NCBI GenBank assembly: GCA_030407315.1
Contig: JALQPE010002636.1
Coordinates: 1-64,000, forward strand
Direction of reading: 5' to 3'
Length of the DNA stretch: 64,000 nucleotides
DNA from: Asparagopsis taxiformis
Taxonomy: Eukaryota > Rhodophyta > Florideophyceae > Bonnemaisoniales > Bonnemaisoniaceae
A program made the position numbers and the translations under genes. How positions within the stretch are numbered: position 1 is the first letter of the stretch; the number at the start of each line of letters is the position of its first letter. Shown here one piece after another: positions 23,113 through 33,515 of the stretch. The notes beneath the pieces are model-generated. The model made no database searches. It had not been told where the DNA came from and saw only the letters and a program-made list of their open reading frames with translations.

Positions 23113-25961
23113 ATGGCTCCTCGCACTCGCTCCAAACCCTCTGCCCCCGCCCCTGCTCGCGCTTCGACTCGCGGTCGGGCCTCCGCTCGCTCTCGCGCCC
23201 CTTCTCGCTCTCGCGCCCCTTCTCGCTCTCGCGCCCCTTCTCGCAGCCCTGGTCACGATAACTCTGTCACCGCCGATGTTCAGTTGTCAGACTGTCCCAA
23301 AGCTGACCACAGGCTGTCTCCCTTGGATTTGCACAGACCCCCCTATTCTCTCGTCATATTAGGGAAGGGAGAGTGCTTGAGCTGAAGGAGAAGTTGTTGA
23401 GGGAAGGATTCACCTCCTCAATCTCCCGAATCCTTGCCTGCAAAATGCTCCTTCCTAGTGAAGGCAGCACAACCCCCACCCTTCAAACGTTCTACATCGA
23501 TGGTGGCCATCGCGTTGCGGCTCTCCAGAAGTGCATTCGTGAAGACCCGGAAGGGCAACATCCGTATGCTGCTTCATTCAGGAACATCGATGTGGCTTTG
23601 ATCAGGCGCCCAGGGACAGAAGAAGTTTCCGATGAGTACTTCACACCTTTTGAAGTACTCGGGCTGTCCATTCAAGCAAACACACTCACACATGATGTTG
23701 CCCTTGTTTCTTTGGCAGACCCAGTGTGTTCTGTGGTCCAACTGCTCACGACCAAGGACATGCTGGGTGAACCGAATCGGAAGTGCATTCAGGTCATCAT
23801 GGACAGCCAGTGGTCGATATCGAAACTGGGCTACCAAGCCATCAACAAGCACGTGACTGCTGCGAAAGGCTTCCGGACTGTGAACAACAAAGCGCTTGAG
23901 TTCTGGAGTTCCGTACCGAGCATGTTTACCAAGGACATTCTCGCTGCGGAACAGGAAAGGGCCGTTAAAGAAGGCCGTGACATCAACGACGATGTCTTCA
24001 AGCAGTCCGTAGACATGTATGGCTGCAACATGGATCTCGTTTTCATGGCAGACTTCCGTCGCGGCTCGGAGTATCAGCAAAGGTTCATCTTGCTCATAAC
24101 AGCTCTCTGGACACGCATGCGAGATCTGCGTCAGTTGAGTAGGACGACAAGAGGATTTGGTAATCCTTTCGTTCGTGTTTTGATTGAAGTTTTCAAGATG
24201 TCCGAGCCGGTTGCTGCTCACAAAATGATGGAGCCTCCGCTCGAACATTTCTATTCCGAGCTCAAGAACACTGGGTCAGGAAAGGAGACTGTCATTGCGA
24301 ACAGTATCGCTGAGACCCTCGTGCACTTCAATACCGACGACAACAGTGGTACGAAGCATGCTCTCGTCTCCGACGAAATGTATGAGCAGCTTCGCTTTTC
24401 CACGGGCGTTGTGGACATGGAAGAAGACCAAAGGGTCATTGTTCATAATGAACAGCCATCTGAAGATGCGCCGAAGCCATCTACTCCCCAATCAGATGAG
24501 CCTTCTACCCCTTCTACCCGTTCTGGTCCTACTCCTCCTGCCCCTTCTACCCCTCCTGCTCCTCGTGCTCATTCTACCCCTTCTACTCCTGCTCCTACTA
24601 CCCCTCCTCCTCCTGCCACTTCCGTTCCCGCCCCTTCCACCCCTCCTGCTACCCCTCCTCCTGCCGCTTCCGTTCCTGCAGTTGAGCAGGCTCAAGGAAC
24701 CCCTGATGCCACTGTGGCAGGTTCTGAGAAGCAATTGGGATCTGTTCTCCTCCGTCTCCCTCTCAATGCACCACCGCTTGCGGTGAATGAGCCAGTCGAG
24801 ACACTTCGCAGGTCGAAACGGCAGAGAACGGAGAGTTCACGGATTGGAGACAATGAGGCAGAGTCGGAGGTAGAAGAGTCCGAAGAGCCCCTTCCGAAGC
24901 GCAGAAGACTGGAAGTTAACCGTACGGTTAAACGTTCAACCGAGGAGATTCCATTGTTCAGCGATGAGCTGGAAAATCCCCTCCCCGACAGGGTAGTCGA
25001 TGAACGGATTATGGATATTCTCTCGAACACCATACCGTCAGACTCTAGGGTCAAGTACTATATCGACAGCAAGCTGTACGAAACAATCCGACAGGAGATT
25101 TTGAGTGCAGCTGCTGCCGATATGAATTGTATAGCGTGCAGTGGTCCAGCTTGCTGTGCAGAGAAGTTCTTTGCAACAGCTAGGTCAACTCTCAATCTCT
25201 TGGGTGCCCATATACTCAGTGGTATCTTCCGTTCTTCGACTGTGGGCAACGCAGCACATGAACTGTTCACGTTCTACGCCCAGAAGTTCAAACCTGTTCA
25301 TTCTTCTGCTGAAGACAGCTCCAATGATCCCTGGCATCAGATTCGAAACAAGGGTGAGGTAACAGCAGAGCAACAGGCCTCTCGTTTGGGAAGGTTCTCT
25401 ATCTCAAGGAAGAAGATTTGCGACGATCTCGAGCAGATGGATGAACATCAATTCAAGAACAAGATGATTCTCGAGGTCGGCAAAGCAATCTGTGCCGAGC
25501 TAATGTACTTGGGCCTAGGAATCCATGAGCCTGTGGCCTTTCCTAAAACCGGTTTACGTCTTTTTCTGACCTCTGATGGTGCTCCAGATCAAGACTTGCA
25601 CACAGACCTACCGGTGGTCATCAATGATTCCGATTTCCCACCTGGAAGATCGTACTTTCTGATGGCAAGCGCGGCTGATGGGTTCTGGCTTCGTGGAGCG
25701 TATTTCAGCCACGTCTGTTTGACGCGTGCAGACGCTGAGAAGTACAAGACGCCTGTTATGGACATCTACGTGCCACCGTATTCTCTCTTCATCGGTCGTG
25801 GTGACTTCTACCATGGAGGCAAAGGATTCAGTAGTTCAGCGGAAAATCGCCTAACATATGGTCTTCCAGTTCGTTCTCATCTCTACCTTTTAAGTGACGA
25901 AGAAGAATTGGCGGATGCTATCAAAACAGTCAACTACTGGGATGCACCTAGTGTGCGATAA
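23113..25961 (+). CDS. ParB-domain / 2OG-Fe(II) dioxygenase-like fusion protein
   Basis: About 949 codons. The first frame (ATG 23113) has an Arg/Ser/Ala-Pro-rich N-terminus with repeated SRAP units. At the C6 run 23338-23343 the frame must slip by one base to continue (PLFSRHIREGRVLELK aligns with SRLVRPGRVNELA of the 55499 copy), so either a real indel or a sequencing error sits there. Next is a ParB/Srx-like domain with FYIDGGHRVAAL (nt about 23490), then a conserved helical region (SVDMYGCNMDLVF). A Pro/Ser/Thr-rich linker (about 24465-24690), nuclear-localisation-like RRSKRQR and PKRRRLE, and a C-terminal domain follow. That domain has LHTDL (H at 25599, D at 25605), GDFYHGG (H at 25812) and LPVRSHLYLL, the HxD...H plus Arg pattern of 2-oxoglutarate/Fe(II) dioxygenases. 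A TET/JBP-like role on DNA is plausible but inferred. Confidence 0.8.
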
Positions 25962-26538
25962 TCTGCAAGAAAACTGCTTTGCCTCTCCCTCTACAGGCAG
26001 CATCTGCCAATCCTAAGCTAGCTTCGGTAGTATACTTCCTTTACCACAACTAAATCTACTCCTATTCATGACTTTGAAAATATTAGCACGGTCAGTCTAC
26101 TGCACTATTTGAGTTCCTCTACCTCTCACCCCGCATAGCTTCTACACTCTACATCGTACAGACTCATCTCTTTTCCTTTCCTACATGCATGGCACAGTTT
26201 TGCAAGAGTGCCACAATTCCACATCACTCGAGTAACCAAGGTCTTGGATTGTTCTTCTTAGTATACTAACTATAGTTGAGATGCAAACCTGGCAGCCAAT
26301 GGCAGAGCTGCACTTGGGCTTTGTCATGCCAAAATAATACCGGGTATTATTTTGGCATGGCAAAGCCCAGGTGCAGCACTATCATTGGGCGTGGGCTGAC
26401 TGGCACCGCTCAGCAAATGAAAGTCTGTTATTATCGCTCAGGTAGATTGTAGTACTACAACGTTGTACGAGTTCAGATGCAAGAAATTTTTATTGCTGAT
26501 GGTACTCTTGATATTTGTAATTGGACGCCTAAACTGTC
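25962..26538. other. Convergent intergenic region with large palindrome
   Basis: It lies between the stops of the ParB-dioxygenase gene (plus) and the methyltransferase-SET gene (minus). No gene is seen. The palindrome at 26307-26377 is its main structure. Confidence 0.6.
26307..26377. repeat. 71-bp palindrome between convergent genes
   Basis: The arms GCTGCACTTGGGCTTT and AAAGCCCAGGTGCAGC enclose the AATAATACCGGGTATTATT core. The arms are nearly complementary throughout, so one long hairpin could form in either transcript. It sits about 350 bp from one stop codon and 160 bp from the other, suiting a shared 3'-end or boundary element. Confidence 0.9.
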
Positions 26539-29500
26539 CTACTTCTCTGCAGTCCAGTAGCGCGATCCATAGTCAACGAATATCTCTTCCCCAGCTCGAA
26601 CATCTACTACAACCTGCGCTAGGATGAGATCAGGTTTTGCTACTGCATACTGGAAGTCGCAAGTAGGATTGACGTCTTTGTGAACTCGGAACTCCGCATT
26701 TTTTCTGCGTTGCACATTTGCAGCTCTCTCCATTCCGTCAATGGTCCTACTGTCGTTGAGGTAGCTACAGACATTGTATTCCGCTGGTACAAGATATATC
26801 TTGTCGACCGGTGCTTCTTCTCCGATGACACTGGTCTCCATCTCCATGTTGAAGTTTTGGAATCTTTCACCAGTACAACCGAACCCGTCTGGTCCGTACA
26901 AGCGACTGCGTTGCCGTTCATTCTCCCCAATCTTCCCGTATAAAATTGTCCCATTATACAATCCAACAACAGAGCCCCTCTCTAAATCTTCTGCGGCAAA
27001 AACCCCCAATCCTCCCTCTCGAACTGTCGATGCAGCAACAATAACATTGTGAAAGGAGGCATCTACTGCAAGCATCATCTCAGGGTCAACGGAGAAAACC
27101 TTGCCTAAATCTTCTACGCCCCATTCATTCATTGGGACTTCCGCAAGTCTTCGGAGCATGCTTTGATCCCGCGCAACAGAGGAGACAAATCGCAACATAT
27201 GCAGTGGTAGTGAAGATACCGACGGGAATCCATCAGGCGCATCACTTCGATGTCGAAGTCTTTCACTTCCTACATTGCTCCTTATCGAGTAATTCCATTC
27301 TTTGTTAGCAAGAATACTCGATATGTCATTTTTGGTTGCCTCCCCAAAAACTCCATCTCGACCTTGCCTAACAAAGCAATCCAGCAACAACGGCTGAGCT
27401 GATCCATGGCATGTGGCGTCTTTTTCACATCCAATAAACTTGCGATACAGACCATCTCTCATTGTCATGCAAGCTATTGCAGTAGAATACGTTCCGGAGA
27501 ATAGATCTACCACAATGTCTCCTGGCTTTGGAAACCTTGAAATAAGCTCTCGAAGTATGGACAGAGGCTTCTGCTCCGCACGTAGCCTTTTGTCTTCGAA
27601 GTTCAATGACTCACCAGGTCCGAGCTTTGGGCAGTTGTCGATTGCGTTCACGTACCCTGGATGTCGTGAAAGGTCACGGTTATGCAAAGAATAATCAACC
27701 ATTTCAAACGCGGCAGCTCCCATCCCACGTTTGAAACTGTGCACAACAAACTCGTGAATGTTGTGTAATGAACACGATTTGTTCATTGGGTTTTGGATGA
27801 ATACGTAGGGACGACGGCTTAGAATGAGAGGAACATCGTCTGTACGCATGGATTGTTCCCCGCTTTCTGCATTTTGAAGAGCTTCTCCCCACCCAACCAA
27901 CTGTTTGATACTGGAAAATATCAGGGCATGTCCTCCAGGGCGCAGCATTCGAGAAATGTCCTTTCCAGTACGAAACATTTGTGCGCTATTGATGTCATCA
28001 TAGTCTGAATTGGTCTTGCCTTTCTCCCTCCGCGTGTTGAAGGGTGGATCGGTGAGCACAAGTTGTGCTTGTCCATCAATAGTATTCCCTGAAAGCATGC
28101 CAATGGAATCAGTGTTAACCTGGTGCACTAACCTCGAGGCTGTACAGTTGTAAGCCACGCAAAATCTCTTCATGACCTTTTTCAATTGCACAATATGATC
28201 CGGTACCCCCTCTTCCTCACCCACTGCCTCCGCTGACGGTGTATCCTCCGCAACATCTTGCATAACCGTGTCCATTGCGGACGAAGCCCTCCCATCTATG
28301 CTGGATGTATACTGGGATCCAGAGTCATTGGTAGGTTTCCTTCCACCTGTACCTAAACGGCGAGTGCTGTGCTGCATTGATTCATTCGACTCAAGACGAT
28401 CTCTTTCTCGAGAAAGAGATCTGGATGCTGCGTTGCGCTGTTCAGTCTCGTAGAGAATTTTCAAGTCGCAGACATCAACTGGCTTCACACGCATTTCACG
28501 GTTCCAGTTCTTCCATAACTTGAGTCTTTCGTGACCATCCAATGCGATGGATTGTTCTATTCTTGCTTCGATGAAGGCGTTCAATCCGAACCGGTCAGGC
28601 TGATGGAAAAATTTAGTGCGCAGCCCTTCCATCTGGTTCGTACTTGATCCGAATACATCAATGCCTATCATACAGTCATACACAGACACTAGTACGGCTT
28701 CTGTCAAAGACCTCAACCTTGCATCAAAAGAGATATCCAAAGTGCCTGGATAACCTGCATTCTCGCGGAGTTTCACTACCGGGGACGGAAGCAGAAGATC
28801 TGAGTAGTGGTCAGGATGTGCCCACCCGTCAGTACGATTAGCAAGACAGATGAATTGGAATTTCTCAGAGTCGAAAACCATGTATGGGCGACACATCATG
28901 TAGGCGCTTTCGAAGCCCAGAATCATCGCTGTTGTATCCCAGGCAGACATGACCCTTTCCAAAACGACACCCACAGACTCTCCGTTTGCTCTTGTGCGCT
29001 GGAAAGGGGCGAATGTAGAAGTCTCTGTATCCCTCCCAGTTCTACGACGCTTCCTACCCCGGCGAATGGGTGCATTTCTGCGTCTAGTGAGGGCAATGTG
29101 CACAAATGAAATCATAAACATCAGCCTTCCAAATACTTTGTCTTCTTTTGTTAATGTTCTACCCTGTGCACTTCTTCCAGAACGAAAATACTCACAGGTG
29201 AGGACTTCGCGACACAATGGAGAAGCAATTTCACCACTTGTAGACATCCCAAACAACTGCTCGCCGACTGATGCTCTTTTCTCGAGAGATGTGGGAAACT
29301 CCTTCATCGCAAAATTGTTCTGAACTTCCACCGGCCTTCCCCATACAATACAGAACAACTGCCACAGACAGCGAACCATTTTGGGATTGGGTTCTTCTAT
29401 GCGACTGTAGGGGCGAAGCACACGAAGAATTGACAAGCAACTCTCGTACTGTGGCTGCCTCAGCACAGTTTCTGCCAAATCTTCGCGCTGAGATCCCACG

Positions 29501-30048
29501 GAGAGCCATCGCCTAATGGATTGCATATTCACGTCGCGAATTGTAACCATGCTTGAGCTTCCTTGTTTTTCACCTGCGTTTCGCTCCCAGTACCCATCTC
29601 TAAGATCCAAAGTAAGATTCAGGTACTCAATGAAAGTCATCCTCTTCTGCCTGGATGCCATATCGTTCGCGTTTGATGCTTTCACACTATCTAGAAGGAA
29701 AGCAGCACTTGTAATCGGAGATATGTCGACTTCTTCTTCAATCATAGGAACAGTGAAATCACGCGGAAGCTCACCGTTCTCTATGAGCTTGATTACAGCT
29801 TTCGAACGATGCGCACCATCCAGCACCTCTACCTCACCGGCAATGATCCGACCGGTAATTGGGTTGTTGTCATTGTAGCCGTAAACCTGAATGCTCTCGG
29901 CAATAACATCGACGTGCCTGTAGTCGATTTCTCGAATTTCGACATATTTTTTGATCTTGAATGGGTCGATGTGCAATAGCCCATTGCGCCGCTCACCATG
30001 AAGGGGACGCCCAGAGGTGGTCGCTGGATTTCTCTTCTCAGAGGCCAT
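26539..30048 (-). CDS. ParB-domain / DNA methyltransferase / SET-domain fusion protein
   Basis: An intact 1169-residue frame from ATG 30048. Residues 27-88 resemble a ParB N-terminal domain (VEVLDGAHRSKAV, 73-85). A long central region has a basic patch (RRGRKRRRTGR, about 329-339). Residues 615-890 look like a beta-class DNA amino-methyltransferase: LTDPPFN (catalytic motif IV, 666-671) precedes GDIVVDLFSGT (SAM-binding motif I, 843-853), the order of N6-adenine/N4-cytosine enzymes. Residues 1000-1165 resemble a SET domain: TVREGGLGVFAAEDLERGSV, LNDSR where NHxC is usual, and AGEEIFVDYG. Pre- and post-SET cysteines are not evident, so lysine-methyltransferase activity is uncertain. It is convergent with the ParB-dioxygenase gene and divergent from 30780. 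This combination of domains in one protein is new to me. Confidence 0.85.
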   Translation of the reverse strand: MASEKRNPATTSGRPLHGERRNGLLHIDPFKIKKYVEIREIDYRHVDVIAESIQVYGYNDNNPITGRIIAGEVEVLDGAHRSKAVIKLIENGELPRDFTVPMIEEEVDISPITSAAFLLDSVKASNANDMASRQKRMTFIEYLNLTLDLRDGYWERNAGEKQGSSSMVTIRDVNMQSIRRWLSVGSQREDLAETVLRQPQYESCLSILRVLRPYSRIEEPNPKMVRCLWQLFCIVWGRPVEVQNNFAMKEFPTSLEKRASVGEQLFGMSTSGEIASPLCREVLTCEYFRSGRSAQGRTLTKEDKVFGRLMFMISFVHIALTRRRNAPIRRGRKRRRTGRDTETSTFAPFQRTRANGESVGVVLERVMSAWDTTAMILGFESAYMMCRPYMVFDSEKFQFICLANRTDGWAHPDHYSDLLLPSPVVKLRENAGYPGTLDISFDARLRSLTEAVLVSVYDCMIGIDVFGSSTNQMEGLRTKFFHQPDRFGLNAFIEARIEQSIALDGHERLKLWKNWNREMRVKPVDVCDLKILYETEQRNAASRSLSRERDRLESNESMQHSTRRLGTGGRKPTNDSGSQYTSSIDGRASSAMDTVMQDVAEDTPSAEAVGEEEGVPDHIVQLKKVMKRFCVAYNCTASRLVHQVNTDSIGMLSGNTIDGQAQLVLTDPPFNTRREKGKTNSDYDDINSAQMFRTGKDISRMLRPGGHALIFSSIKQLVGWGEALQNAESGEQSMRTDDVPLILSRRPYVFIQNPMNKSCSLHNIHEFVVHSFKRGMGAAAFEMVDYSLHNRDLSRHPGYVNAIDNCPKLGPGESLNFEDKRLRAEQKPLSILRELISRFPKPGDIVVDLFSGTYSTAIACMTMRDGLYRKFIGCEKDATCHGSAQPLLLDCFVRQGRDGVFGEATKNDISSILANKEWNYSIRSNVGSERLRHRSDAPDGFPSVSSLPLHMLRFVSSVARDQSMLRRLAEVPMNEWGVEDLGKVFSVDPEMMLAVDASFHNVIVAASTVREGGLGVFAAEDLERGSVVGLYNGTILYGKIGENERQRSRLYGPDGFGCTGERFQNFNMEMETSVIGEEAPVDKIYLVPAEYNVCSYLNDSRTIDGMERAANVQRRKNAEFRVHKDVNPTCDFQYAVAKPDLILAQVVVDVRAGEEIFVDYGSRYWTAEK

Positions 30049-30779
30049 CGAGAAATAGATTCTTCACCTCAATCAGTCACCAGCAGAAAAAAATCTTCTC
30101 TCCTACCTGCCGTTAAAAACCTTCGGCAACAATCTTGATAAACCTTAAATGCACAGTTAAAGAGTTAACCTGAATATTTTCAGGTATACTTTGGCTAGGT
30201 AGGGTACGTAATGAGGAATAATTAGGTTCTTCGGCGGCCTTTCAATACAATTATTTCGCCAACGGACATTTCCATTTTTGTTTTGAATTTGAAGTCCCCT
30301 CGAGAGATTGAGTTTGAAATCTGCCATCGGAGATTTCAAAACCAATCTCTTGAGAGGACTTCATCTTCTCTTCGAACTTGTACACTCGTTCTTACAACCA
30401 GTATATAAATATACACATTGATTTCACTGCATCATTCTCGATCCCTGCGTCTGTTTATACATACACGTCTAGGTTCCGTTATATTGCCACAGCGAAAAAT
30501 ACACCCAATCTACTGGTAATGGCTTCGAGCAGCTCGGAATAAGATCTTTATTATATGGTGATGAATGTTCAAGAGAGATGATCATCACGATGTTGGTCTC
30601 CCATGTCGCTTGGGACAGGTGTTAGTAATTTATAACCGTTACGAGTTATGCAAGTATAAAAATAGTAACCTACCAATTTTCTCTCTATCATTCCACACGG
30701 ATACAAGCTGTACAGTTTCGTCATCTTTCCTGTTTCCTCAGTCGATACCTCTTCCATTCTTTTCCTGGGAATACCCATT
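30049..30779. promoter_or_regulatory. Divergent promoter region
   Basis: It is shared by the methyltransferase-SET gene (minus, starts 30048) and the 30780 gene (plus). A TATATAAATATA stretch at 30403-30414 could be a TATA box for the plus gene. An imperfect inverted repeat with 32-bp arms (30291-30322 and 30331-30362, 8-base loop GCCATCGG) lies just upstream of it. It could be an operator or a hairpin. No gene is seen in between. Confidence 0.5.
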
Positions 30780-32169
30780 ATGCAAGACCCAACAGACTTT
30801 GTCTCCGAAGGATCAGTCATTGAAGTAGAATGGAGTTTACGAACGAGAGGAAGGAAACAGAAAAAGGTTTGGTGGGGCGCCAAAGTTTTGAGTACTGCCA
30901 AGCCGGACGCGTCCGGAGAACATCGTTTGACTGGAAACTTGTTTGTTACGCTGCAATATCAATCTGAACACGGTTTCGACCAGTCAGTCTCTACAGCAAA
31001 ATTATTCAAGAACAATTCGCTGCTGGACATTGACTCTGGAAACATGCTACGTTGGAGGTTTGGAGAGCAACTAGCACTAGAGCAGACGATCTCGTCTGCG
31101 GGTGAAGACAGTTTCCATAAAAAAGACTGCAAACAAAACTTGTTGAGTCGATCTAAGTCCGAGCCGCGCTTAGTTTTGCGATGAGAGTCCTCCTGGTCCT
31201 AACATCAATGAGGACATATCCAAGCTGTTTCAAAAGGTATCCTACCTCGAAAGGCAGATTCTCAACTGTCGCGGTTCATCAAGCGCTACTGGACCCATCT
31301 TCGGAAACATTGTGTGCGACTACCTGTTCCAGAGAGTTGGCTTAAAACTGGACAAACCCCTTTCCTCCAAAATCACGAAGTCTGAAACAGGCCGGGAAGT
31401 GAGCTCCCTGGTGCAAGACTATGTGACGGCAAGAGCAGATTGCTCGCTTGAACAGTTTTTACAACTTTCCAGGCTCTGCGAAGAGAAGAACAACCCAAAC
31501 ACAATTTTCCTGCCGAGCGTCGAGGCGGTTCGAATTTCAACTGGGAGAGATAAAGAGCTATCGATCCACTTTGGAACATACTATGACCTCTGCAATACTT
31601 TAGCTCCTTCCATGTCTACATGCACGAACTCTACTATCCTCAAGTGGAAGAAAACACGACACGATTCTGGGTCTTCTGTCATTAGAGTTTTGGGAACTCT
31701 AGCAGACAGTGCTTCAGAAGATTTTATTCCATCTACAAAGGCTGTTCTTGTTGCTTCCTCTTTATACAGGAGATCTGAAAACATGAGTAGTACAGTCGTT
31801 CTTACTCGAGAATCTGATGAATACGACTATGTCAATTGCAGCTATTCGTATCCTTTGGAAGCTCGCTTCCTCTCAAGTCGAGAAATGCGGGAGAACTCTG
31901 AGCTGCCGGACAGCAAAAATTTCAAACTGGCCAACTCGTTCTCACTGACCTGGAAACCTGTTCAAGGCCCTCGTCCATATGGAACTTTCGAGCGCGTTCT
32001 CAAGAATGTTGTGTTGGGAACTGCATACTTGAACCTCCCAGCATGCATTTTCAGTGGACACACCATCTGCAGCGAGCTAGACACAATTGGACATGACGTT
32101 ATTGTTGGACAGAATAGTTCCCCTGTCGATGCACCTCATCCTACCGTACACGATGTCGCCTCCGAGTAA
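30780..32169 (+). pseudogene. Unrecognised gene, possibly Tudor/chromo-barrel-like N-terminus, frameshifted
   Basis: The first frame 30780-31184 (134 codons) reads GSVIEVEWSLRTRGRKQKK, then VWWGAKVLS, a VTLQYQ strand and MLRWRFGE. This alternation of beta strands and aromatic residues is reminiscent of Tudor/Agenet/PWWP-type chromatin readers, an impression only. The frame then shifts near 31180. The next frame is open from about 31181 (DESPPGPNINEDISKLFQK) through 31312 to 32169 without recognisable motifs. A single indel would join them into one protein of about 460 residues. It could also be a short functional gene followed by a dead one. It converges on the coiled-coil gene. Confidence 0.55.
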
Positions 32170-32776
32170 AACGTTTTCTATCTTTTCTAGATGGGTCTAC
32201 AAGACTGTTCAGAATTAGTTAACCTCGATTAAGTCGATGGTATTCATCGATACATGCTCCGTATCTTTCTAGCCTGTTCCTTCGTCCAGGGACTGTCTGC
32301 ATTCTGTAACAATGATTGCCCTCCACTTGGCAAAATATCCCTGAAAATAATACCGGGTATTATTCTTAGGTTTCGTCCAGGGATCGCCTGTAGTCGGTAC
32401 GAATGATTGCCCTCCACTTGGCAAAATATTCCTCAAAATAATACCCGGTATTATTTTCGGCACTACTCTGCCAGGTGGAGCTACGGCATTGGATGGGACT
32501 GCACAGGCCCCGAAGCTACTAGAGGCGTGCTCAATGACAGGGTAAAACTCTTAACCGTAGTAGACATGACGCTTTCTAGTCGCAGAGTGAGCTGAAAAAT
32601 AAGAACGATAGCTATTGTTTCCAGTACACCATGTAGTACGTAGCATGCTAGGGTGCACCTTTTCCACTCATATCCTAGACAGTTTCATATCTAAAGGTTT
32701 CTATTTCTCCTCAGTCTGCCTCGTCGTAATTATTTTACTTCAAAGGTTATGAAACTTTACTTATCCGCTTCCATTA
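32170..32776. other. Convergent intergenic region with paired palindromes
   Basis: No gene is seen. Before the retrotransposon inserted, this was the gap between the stops of the 30780 gene and the coiled-coil gene. It holds the palindromic units listed at 32310-32480. Confidence 0.55.
32310..32480. repeat. Two palindromic units with AATAATACC(C/G)GGTATTATT cores
   Basis: Direct units share GATTGCCCTCCACTTGGCAA and a hairpin core (about 32344-32364 and 32434-32456). Partial inverted arms (CTCCACTTGGCA with TGCCAGGTGGAG) surround the second. They lie about 150-310 bp after the preceding stop. Confidence 0.85.
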
Positions 32777-32820
32777 TCAATCTTCCTCATCAAGGAAAAC
32801 TTCAACGTAACTTTCACTCC
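32777..32820 (-). pseudogene. Last 13 codons of the coiled-coil gene, cut off by the retrotransposon
   Basis: Read on the minus strand from the target duplication, this gives ESYVEVFLDEED and TGA (32777-32779). It is in frame with GNEEDGS at 45269 when the retrotransposon and one ACTCC are removed (1524 bp, 507 residues in total). It is the original end of the gene starting at 46753. Confidence 0.85.
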
Positions 32821-33503
32821 TGTAGCAGGTAGAAAATCCGCTAGAGCAGCAAACCACCCGACAGGTGTCCCGAGCCTCGGTAGAGGAAGCGGTAGAGCAG
32901 ATGAACCTTATAGGTACCCGGCGGGTAATCTCGTAAGAGAGAAGGTATCGCTACCCGGAGAGGGTTGTGCGATTATAGCGCTCACGCGAGATGCGTATTA
33001 ATGGAGCAAGATGACGTAATCCGTCGAGCTGTTGGCTAACCCTAAGGTTTTCCCGGGGAGGGGTTGAACAATAGGTATGCGAACACTGTTCCTGTGGGTC
33101 GTAATTCCACTTGAGTTTACGTTACTCTAGAAACCGTGCCTACTGGCTATTCCAGTGGCCGTTTTATACTAAGTCTACTGTAAGCTAGGGTTAGTGGTTA
33201 GGAATAAATATCCAGTTAGAGACCAATCAGAACCCAATTACTGGCGCTCGCCTACCCGCGAGGTCATTGCCAATAGGCTTACATTGTAATGTATGGCTGA
33301 TCAGCCTAAGTTAAAATTTGCCCCTTGTGGGGTCTTGGCCGGGGCCGATAGGCCCGGGTGGGGTTATTTGTCAGCCTTAGCTTGTCCTAAGTATAGGAAA
33401 CACGCCAGTTGGCTGGTGCCTTCTGATTGGCACATCCCGTAAGTGGGTACCCAATAGGGAAGCGACACGGCTCGATGAGCGAGGACCGCCAGGCGGTACG
33501 ACA
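32821..33503 (-). repeat. 3' LTR of the Gypsy element
   Basis: 683 bp, near identical to 44586-45268. Differences seen include CAGCAAA/CGGCAAA, GAAGCGG/GAAGTGG and GGCCG/GGCAG. On the coding strand it begins TGTCGTACC and ends CCTGCTACA. Confidence 0.95.
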
Positions 33504-33515
33504 CGGCCCCCTCCT
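33504..33515 (-). other. Polypurine tract
   Basis: On the coding (minus) strand AGGAGGGGGCCG directly abuts the 3' LTR, the expected place for the plus-strand primer of reverse transcription. Confidence 0.8.

Noticed and set aside
26539..30048. Bacterial origin or contamination suggested by ParB and a DPPF methyltransferase
   Set aside because: The SET-like domain, the palindromes shared with neighbouring genes and the surrounding eukaryotic transposons make contamination unlikely. Ancient transfer of single domains remains possible.
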